Assembly (NCBI RefSeq): GCF_013378055.1
Contig: NZ_CP051130.1
Span: forward strand, 2,899,414 to 2,963,413
DNA from: Parasphingopyxis sp. CP4
Lineage (GTDB): Bacteria > Pseudomonadota > Alphaproteobacteria > Sphingomonadales > Sphingomonadaceae
DNA: 64,000 nucleotides
Direction of reading: 5' to 3'
Part shown: positions 58,651 to 64,000 of the stretch, piece after piece
Layout: the number at the start of each line of letters is the position of its first letter
How positions within the stretch are numbered: the stretch's first letter is position 1
Program-made: the position numbers and the translations under genes
The notes under the pieces: generated by a model
Told to the model about the DNA's origin: nothing
The model's database searches: none
Seen by the model: only the letters and a program-made list of their open reading frames with translations

Positions 58651-59555
58651 ATATGGGCGATACATTGACCGGACTCCCGCCGCTCGAAGGATCGGTCAAG
58701 CGCGGCGGCAGTCTCGCCGATTTCACCTGGTTCCGATGCGGCGGACCGGCGGAGTGGCTCGTTAAACCGAGCGATGTTGAAGACCTCTCTCAGTTTCTCA
58801 GCCAACTCGATCCGGCGATACCGGTGCTGCCGGTCGGTGTCGGCTCCAATCTCATTGTGCGCGATGGCGGTGTGCGCGGCGTCGTTGTCCGCTTGCCGAA
58901 GAGTTTTGCCGAGATTTCGATCGAAGGTGACAACCGGGTTCGCGCTGGCGGATCGGCTATGGGTATCACGGTCGCCAGTAAGGCCCGGGATGCGAGCATT
59001 GCCGGGCTTGAATTTCTCCGCGGTATTCCGGGCACGAGCGGTGGCGCCGTGCGCATGAATGCGGGCGCCTATGGCCGCGAGATCAAGGATATATTGGTCG
59101 AGGCGACATTGGTAATGCGCGATGGAACGGTCGAAACCTGGCCGCTTGAGCGGTTCGAATATCAGTATCGCAAGAGCGCGGTACCGACGGGCGCAGTTGT
59201 AGTCGACGCCGTATTCCAAGGGGAGGCCGGCGATCCGGACGAGATCGGTGCCGAGATGGACCGGATCGCTGCCGAGCGCGAAGCCTCTCAGCCGCTACGC
59301 TCGCGGACCGGCGGGTCCACTTTCAAGAACCCGCCCGGGCACAAAGCCTGGCAGCTGATCGACGAAGCGGGATGTCGCGGCCTGACAATCGGCGGTGCGC
59401 AGGTGTCTGAGAAGCACACGAATTTCCTGCTCAATATCGGTAATGCAACCGCTGCAGATATCGAAGCACTGGGCGATGAGGTGCGCCGCCGCGTGTTCGA
59501 CCATTGTGGCATCGAGCTGGAATGGGAAATCCGCAGGGTGGGGGACGCTGAATGA
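58647..59555 (+). CDS. murB: UDP-N-acetylenolpyruvoylglucosamine reductase
   Basis: 302 residues, the short type II form. It reduces enolpyruvyl-UDP-GlcNAc to UDP-MurNAc with NADPH via [48 protein letters not shown] and the catalytic Ser region [11 protein letters not shown] fit. murA is not in the window. Overlaps ddl by four bases. Confidence 0.96.
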   Translation: MNMGDTLTGLPPLEGSVKRGGSLADFTWFRCGGPAEWLVKPSDVEDLSQFLSQLDPAIPVLPVGVGSNLIVRDGGVRGVVVRLPKSFAEISIEGDNRVRAGGSAMGITVASKARDASIAGLEFLRGIPGTSGGAVRMNAGAYGREIKDILVEATLVMRDGTVETWPLERFEYQYRKSAVPTGAVVVDAVFQGEAGDPDEIGAEMDRIAAEREASQPLRSRTGGSTFKNPPGHKAWQLIDEAGCRGLTIGGAQVSEKHTNFLLNIGNATAADIEALGDEVRRRVFDHCGIELEWEIRRVGDAE

Positions 59556-60472
59556 CCCAATCCCTCAACATCGCTGTGTTGATGGGCGGCTGGTCTGCTG
59601 AACGCGAAGTCTCGCTGATGAGCGGCGAGGATGTCGCAAAGGCGCTGGAAAGCCTCGGCCATACCGTCACGCGCGTCGACATGGATCGCAATGTGGCTTC
59701 GGTACTTGAGGGCATCCGCCCCGACATTGTCTTTAATGCCTTGCACGGCACACCCGGTGAGGATGGCTCGGTCCAGGGCATGCTCGATCTGATGCAGATT
59801 CCCTATACCCATTCGGGCATGGCTACATCGGTGGTCGCAATCGACAAGGTGCTGACCAAGCAGGTCCTGATGCCGCATGGCATCCCGATGCCCGGCGGTT
59901 TGATCGTGGAAAGCGAAAGTCTCTACTCTGCTGATCCCATGCCGCGGCCCTATGTATTGAAACCGGCAAATGAAGGATCGTCGGTCGGCGTTGCGATTAT
60001 CACCGAAGACGGCAATTACGGTTCCCCGATCGGTCGCGAGACGGCCGGCCCCTGGCAGGATTTCGATGTCTTGCTCGCCGAACCGTTCATTCGCGGCCGT
60101 GAGCTTACTACCGCGGTGATTGGCGACGAGGCGCTCGGCGTGACCGAACTCGTGCCGAAGAGCGGCTTCTACGACTATGACGCAAAATATACCGAAGGCA
60201 TGACGGACCATGTCTGTCCTGCCGATGTTCCCGATGACATTGCCGAGCTGTGCATGACGATTGCGCTCAATGCGCATCGCTTGCTGGGGTGCAGCGGAAC
60301 GAGCCGATCTGATTATCGCTGGGACGATAGCCGTGGTGCGGAAGGGTTGTACTTGCTCGAAGTGAATACCCAGCCCGGCATGACCCCGCTCAGCCTTGTT
60401 CCCGAACAGGCCAAGCAAATTGGCATGAGCTATCCCGAGCTTGTGCAGCGAATAGTGGAGGAAGCGCTATGA
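59552..60472 (+). CDS. ddl: D-alanine:D-alanine ligase
   Basis: 306 residues. An ATP-grasp enzyme making D-Ala-D-Ala for MurF. GGWSAEREVSLMSGE near residue 12, HGTPGEDGSVQGMLDL, PYVLKPANEGSSVGV and LLEVNTQPGMTPLSL are hallmarks, the last holding the magnesium ligands. Overlaps ftsQ by four bases. Confidence 0.97.
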   Translation: MTQSLNIAVLMGGWSAEREVSLMSGEDVAKALESLGHTVTRVDMDRNVASVLEGIRPDIVFNALHGTPGEDGSVQGMLDLMQIPYTHSGMATSVVAIDKVLTKQVLMPHGIPMPGGLIVESESLYSADPMPRPYVLKPANEGSSVGVAIITEDGNYGSPIGRETAGPWQDFDVLLAEPFIRGRELTTAVIGDEALGVTELVPKSGFYDYDAKYTEGMTDHVCPADVPDDIAELCMTIALNAHRLLGCSGTSRSDYRWDDSRGAEGLYLLEVNTQPGMTPLSLVPEQAKQIGMSYPELVQRIVEEAL

Positions 60473-61392
60473 GCCAGACCCGCAAAACCCGCAAAAGAGC
60501 CGCGCCGAAGAAGCGCGCGACGGTCAAGCGAAAGCCTGTGAAAAAGGCGCAGCGCCAGCCCTTGTCTGCGCAACTCGCAACGGTCCTGCCGATGCAGGAA
60601 GATACGATCCGCCGATCAGGCAACTGGTTGATACTCGGTCTTCTCGCCGCGATGGTGATTGCCGCGTCAATGATGCTCCGCCTCCCGCAGATGGCGGCCT
60701 GGCAGGTGGGCGAGGGGATTGGTCGCCTGGGCTTCACCGTCGAGCGGGTTGAAATCCAGGGGATTGATCAGATGGAGCGTCTACCGGTTTATGCGGTAGC
60801 GCTCGATCAGCCATCGATGGCGATGCCCAATGTTGATATTGTCGAAATTCGTGACCGGGTTGAAGCGCTGAGTTGGGTTCAATCAGCCCGCGTATCGCGC
60901 CGCTTGCCTGACACATTGGTGGTCTCGATTACCGAACGTCGTCCGACCGCGATCTGGCAGCATGATCAACAACTCTATCTGGTCGATGCCGAGGGTGAGG
61001 TGTTGGAAGAAGTGCCGCTTGATGCGATGCCGGATCTTCCGCTGATCATCGGCCCGGCGGCCAACCGCCAGGTCGCCAATTTTGAAGACTTGATGGACCG
61101 TGCACCGGCGCTGCGGCCGATGCTGGCTGGCGCGACATGGGTCGGCAATCGACGATGGGACCTTCGCTTTCAATCGGGCGAGACACTTGCTCTTCCCGAA
61201 GGGCAGGAGGATGCCGCGCGGGCGCTGATCCGCTTTGCCCGGATGGATGGCGTTACGGGATTATTGGGTGAAGGTTTTCGCCGGTTCGACATGCGCGTGC
61301 CGGACCGATTTGTCGTGCGCGTTGCAGGCGAAGCCGAACGGTCGACCGCGCCGACGATCACAAACCCAGACAGCGATTCCGATACTATTTGA
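60469..61392 (+). CDS. ftsQ: cell division protein FtsQ
   Basis: 307 residues with a long basic cytoplasmic N-terminus (KTRKRAAPKKRATVKRKPVKK region), a membrane helix near residues 49-66, then a periplasmic POTRA-like domain starting RLGFTVERVEIQGIDQM and the FtsQ domain with WVQSARVSRRLPDTLVVSITERRPTAIW region. FtsQ links early and late divisome proteins. A 59-base gap leads to ftsA. Confidence 0.93.
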   Translation: MSQTRKTRKRAAPKKRATVKRKPVKKAQRQPLSAQLATVLPMQEDTIRRSGNWLILGLLAAMVIAASMMLRLPQMAAWQVGEGIGRLGFTVERVEIQGIDQMERLPVYAVALDQPSMAMPNVDIVEIRDRVEALSWVQSARVSRRLPDTLVVSITERRPTAIWQHDQQLYLVDAEGEVLEEVPLDAMPDLPLIIGPAANRQVANFEDLMDRAPALRPMLAGATWVGNRRWDLRFQSGETLALPEGQEDAARALIRFARMDGVTGLLGEGFRRFDMRVPDRFVVRVAGEAERSTAPTITNPDSDSDTI

Positions 61393-61451
61393 TGAGGAAA
61401 CATGCCGACCATGGCTGAGGTCGGGCGTGAACAGGACAATAAGGGACGGGG

Positions 61452-62714
61452 ATGATGGCACAGGGACGTAACGACAATCTGATCACGGTTCTGGATATCG
61501 GATCTTCGAAAATCTGTGCGATGATTGTCCGTAATCCGGAAGGCAGCGACCTTCAGGTTCTCGGCACTGGCCAGCGCGAAAGCAAAGGCATAAGGCGCGG
61601 TTACATCGCCGATATGGAGCAAACCGAAGCGGCAATCCGGGCGGCGGTTGAGCAAGCCGAGCGTATCGCCGGCATCAATATCGATTCCGCCTGGGTCGGG
61701 TTCTCAGCGGGCGGACTTGTCAGCAAAGTTACGACAATTGAGGCTGATCTCGGCGGCTATCGGATCGAGGATGCGCATATTCGTGATCTCCATATCGCCG
61801 GGCTGTCCGCCATCGATCCGGAGGAAATGGAAATCCTCCATGCCCATCCAACGCTCTACACATTGGACGGGCTCGAAGGCGTGAAGAATCCGCTCGGGCT
61901 GCATGCAGACCAGCTTGGCGTCGATATTCATGCGGTGCTGACGGAACGGTCGCCAATGCGGAATCTCGATCATTGTGTGCGCAGCGCCTATCTTGGCGTT
62001 GAAGGGATTGTCGCATCACCGGTGGCGACCGGATATGCATGCCTTAGTGAAGAGGAGCGCGAACTTGGCGTCGCGCTTGTTGAGCTTGGCGCAGGCGTGA
62101 CCAATGTGTCGCTGTTCGCTGGCGGTATGCTGGTCGGACTAACGTCGATACCGATCGGGGCATCGGACATTACCGACGCTGTGGCGACGCAATTCGCAAT
62201 GCGACGCGCGCAGGCTGAGCGGATAAAATGTTTCCATGGGTCTGCGACCACCAGCCCGCGCGACAATCACGACATGATTGATATCTCGAGCAAGGTTGAC
62301 GAGGAGAGCGGAGAGGCGCCGCGGATTACGCGAGCACAGCTTATCTCCGTCATTCGCGAAAGGCTGGACGACTTGATGGCCGAAATCGACAAAGCACTCG
62401 ATGCCATGGGCTTTAGCGGTCCGGTTGGCCGTCAGGTTGTTTTGACCGGAGGCGGAGCAGAGCTCAAAGGCATTGCAGATTTCGCTCAAGGCGCCCTTGG
62501 GCGAACGGTTCGAACGGGCCGTCCGATCGCATTGGCGGGCTTGCCGGAAGCGCATTCTGGGCCCGCATTTGCGACCCTGGCCGGGCTTGCACGCTTCGCT
62601 GCAGAAGGCCCGCAAGACCTTCGCGCGATGCAGGATCAGGTGCAGCTTGTGCACACCACGGCGAAGGGCGGACTCTGGAGCCGATTCATGGCCGCGTTCA
62701 AGAGTGAATATTGA
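61452..62714 (+). CDS. ftsA: cell division protein FtsA
   Basis: 420 residues (tandem ATGs at 61452 and 61455). An actin-like ATPase tethering FtsZ to the membrane. TVLDIGSSKICAMIV at the N-terminus is the phosphate-1 motif, VALVELGAGVTNVSLF phosphate-2, and VLTGGGAELKGI the adenosine motif. The end (GGLWSRFMAAFKSEY) is an amphipathic helix that binds the membrane. A GGGACGGGGATG start site precedes it. Confidence 0.96.
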   Translation: MMAQGRNDNLITVLDIGSSKICAMIVRNPEGSDLQVLGTGQRESKGIRRGYIADMEQTEAAIRAAVEQAERIAGINIDSAWVGFSAGGLVSKVTTIEADLGGYRIEDAHIRDLHIAGLSAIDPEEMEILHAHPTLYTLDGLEGVKNPLGLHADQLGVDIHAVLTERSPMRNLDHCVRSAYLGVEGIVASPVATGYACLSEEERELGVALVELGAGVTNVSLFAGGMLVGLTSIPIGASDITDAVATQFAMRRAQAERIKCFHGSATTSPRDNHDMIDISSKVDEESGEAPRITRAQLISVIRERLDDLMAEIDKALDAMGFSGPVGRQVVLTGGGAELKGIADFAQGALGRTVRTGRPIALAGLPEAHSGPAFATLAGLARFAAEGPQDLRAMQDQVQLVHTTAKGGLWSRFMAAFKSEY

Positions 62715-62836
62715 GCGATAAAGTGAGGTTTATCCACGAGTCGCGTCGATTTTTTGCTAGCGTCGTTGAGTCATATTGTTGTAGTGTTGGTTAACGTTTT
62801 GATCAGGGTGCGAAAATTGCGAGGGGAGACACCGTC
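62715..62836 (+). promoter_or_regulatory. ftsA-ftsZ intergenic region with two GANTC sites
   Basis: This is the longest gap within the dcw genes (122 bases) apart from the region before mraZ. GAGTC occurs at 62738 and 62768. It is AT-richer than its surroundings (CGATTTTTTG and TCATATTGTTG) and ends with a GAGGGGAGA site for ftsZ. A separate ftsZ promoter is likely but its -35/-10 boxes are not clear to me. Confidence 0.5.
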
Positions 62837-64000
62837 ATGAGCATCGAATTTACCCGGACAGAAGTCAGCGAATTGCGACCGAAAATCACGGTTGTCGGCG
62901 TTGGCGGTGCTGGCGGAAATGCGATTGCCAATATGATCGATTCTGAGGTCCAGGGCGTTGATTTCATCGTCGCCAATACGGATGCTCAGGCGCTCAACCA
63001 CAGCGACGCGGATACGCGTATACAGCTTGGCCCCAAGATCACCGAAGGCCTTGGCGCTGGCTCGCGGCCCGAAATCGGCCGGGCGGCCGCTGAAGAAACT
63101 CTTGCGGCAATCGATGACGCGCTGGATGGCTCGCACATGTGCTTCATCGCTGCCGGTATGGGCGGCGGCACCGGAACAGGTGCGGCGCCGGTCATCGCCG
63201 AAGCGGCTCGCAAAAAGGGTATCCTCACCGTTGGTGTAGTCACCAAGCCTTTCAGCTTTGAAGGCTCCCGTCGGGCCAAGTCCGCTGACTCCGGCATCGA
63301 AGAGCTGCAAAAGCATGTCGACACACTAATCGTTATTCCCAACCAGAATCTGTTCTTGATCGCCAATCCGGACACGACGTTCAAAGACGCCTTCAAGATG
63401 GCTGACGAAGTGCTCCAACAGGGCGTGCGCGGCATCACCGATCTGATGGTCATGCCGGGATTGATCAATCTCGACTTTGCCGATGTGCGCTCCGTTATGG
63501 AGGAAATGGGCAAGGCGATGATGGGTACGGGCGAAGGCGAAGGCGATAACCGCGCTCGCGAAGCCGCTGAAAAGGCGATTGCCAACCCACTGCTCGATGG
63601 TGTTTCGATGCAGGGCGCGAAGGGCGTCATTATCTCGATCACCGGCGGCGAAGATATGCGCCTGATGGAAGTCGACGAGGCGGCCAATCACATCAAGGAG
63701 CTGGTCGATCCCGATGCGAACATCATTTGGGGCTCCGCATTCAATGATGATCTGGAAGGCAAGCTGCGCGTGTCGGTTGTGGCAACCGGTATAGAGGCCG
63801 AAGCTGCTGGTGCAGCTCGCCCGATGCCTGCCAAGGTTTTCAGCTTCCCGTCCGCACAGGATAAGGCGGCAGAAACAGAGGTTGTTGCTGAAGTCGAAGA
63901 GACACCGGAAACGATTGCTCCGCTTGCGAAGGAAGAGGCACCCGACGCTGAAATCGTTGAAGAAGAGACCGTCGAAGAAGAGACTGTCGAAGAAGGGATC
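62837..64000 (+). CDS. ftsZ: cell division protein FtsZ (3' end outside window)
   Basis: 388 codons are visible from ATG 62837 with no stop before the window ends. The GTPase domain has [15 protein letters not shown], the tubulin signature [13 protein letters not shown] near residues 115-127 and [17 protein letters not shown], followed by the second domain ending near residue 320. The visible start of the C-terminal linker is strongly acidic ([15 protein letters not shown]) with a short EETVE repeat. FtsZ polymerises into the division ring. The conserved C-terminal peptide lies beyond the edge. Confidence 0.98.
   Translation, partial: MSIEFTRTEVSELRPKITVVGVGGAGGNAIANMIDSEVQGVDFIVANTDAQALNHSDADTRIQLGPKITEGLGAGSRPEIGRAAAEETLAAIDDALDGSHMCFIAAGMGGGTGTGAAPVIAEAARKKGILTVGVVTKPFSFEGSRRAKSADSGIEELQKHVDTLIVIPNQNLFLIANPDTTFKDAFKMADEVLQQGVRGITDLMVMPGLINLDFADVRSVMEEMGKAMMGTGEGEGDNRAREAAEKAIANPLLDGVSMQGAKGVIISITGGEDMRLMEVDEAANHIKELVDPDANIIWGSAFNDDLEGKLRVSVVATGIEAEAAGAARPMPAKVFSFPSAQDKAAETEVVAEVEETPETIAPLAKEEAPDAEIVEEETVEEETVEEGI

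Noticed and set aside
62791..62805. CtrA-type TTAA-N7-TTAA site before ftsZ
   Set aside because: TTAA at 62791 is followed after seven bases by ATCA, so the second half is missing. No better match was seen before mraZ.

Overview
The window is chromosomal DNA of an alphaproteobacterium, most likely a member of the Sphingomonadales. The evidence is moderately GC-rich coding DNA, an S10/spc/alpha ribosomal protein locus of alphaproteobacterial type, long-form zinc-free S14, an alanine/glutamate-rich tail on several ribosomal proteins, a Coq4-type ubiquinone protein, a REP-like 'CTCCGGC-GAAG-GCCGGAG' repeat of the kind common in sphingomonads, and GANTC sites upstream of division genes. This placement comes from protein and gene-order recall, not from a search.

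Layout. (1) 1-11136: the end of rplC, then rplD-rplW-rplB-rpsS-rplV-rpsC-rplP-rpmC-rpsQ-rplN-rplX-rplE-rpsN-rpsH-rplF-rplR-rpsE-rpmD-rplO-secY-adk, all on + and tightly packed. (2) 11137-15687: four genes that interrupt the usual adk-rpsM junction: a secreted SRPBCC protein, NADP-type glutamate dehydrogenase, an S41-like peptidase behind a large palindromic operator, and a small membrane protein. (3) 15529-18353: the alpha operon rpsM-rpsK-rpoA-rplQ with its own promoter candidate, a paired REP element between rpoA and rplQ, and a terminator. (4) 18364-33549: mixed housekeeping and accessory genes: prolyl oligopeptidase, a cytoplasmic chemoreceptor-like protein, an Stf0-like sulfotransferase, guaA, purT, panB, the yfgM-bamB-der-tusA group (outer-membrane assembly and ribosome biogenesis) and an Hpt protein. 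(5) 33559-44216: mostly - strand: bacterioferritin with its small ferredoxin partner bfd (56 codons) behind a Fur-like box, a DUF418 membrane protein, a nitroreductase, purL, membrane proteins, lipoproteins, and a TIR-domain membrane protein in an apparent operon with a proline-rich membrane protein and an MliC-like lipoprotein. Convergent or divergent exceptions on + are coq4 and cysK. (6) 45318-64000: the complete dcw (division and cell wall) cluster mraZ-rsmH-ftsL-ftsI-murE-murF-mraY-murD-ftsW-murG-murC-murB-ddl-ftsQ-ftsA-ftsZ, with ftsZ running off the right edge.

How the parts work together. Regions 1 and 3 supply ribosome subunits, the Sec channel, adenylate kinase and the RNA polymerase alpha subunit. 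Region 6 makes and exports the peptidoglycan precursor (murE/F/D/C/B, ddl, mraY, murG) and builds the divisome (ftsL/I/W/Q/A/Z). Genes in it overlap by 4 bases at most junctions, so they are probably translationally coupled. Five GANTC (CcrM methylation) sites lie in the 355-base gap before mraZ and two lie in the ftsA-ftsZ gap, suggesting cell-cycle control.

I see no rRNA or tRNA genes, CRISPR arrays, insertion sequences or phage genes. The most unusual content is the TIR/proline-rich/lipoprotein module (41741-43655), the palindrome at 13248-13287 with a BlaI/MecI-type core, the 130-residue acidic plus RG-rich extension on ribosomal protein S5, and the chemoreceptor-like protein whose signalling hairpin precedes its sensor domain.
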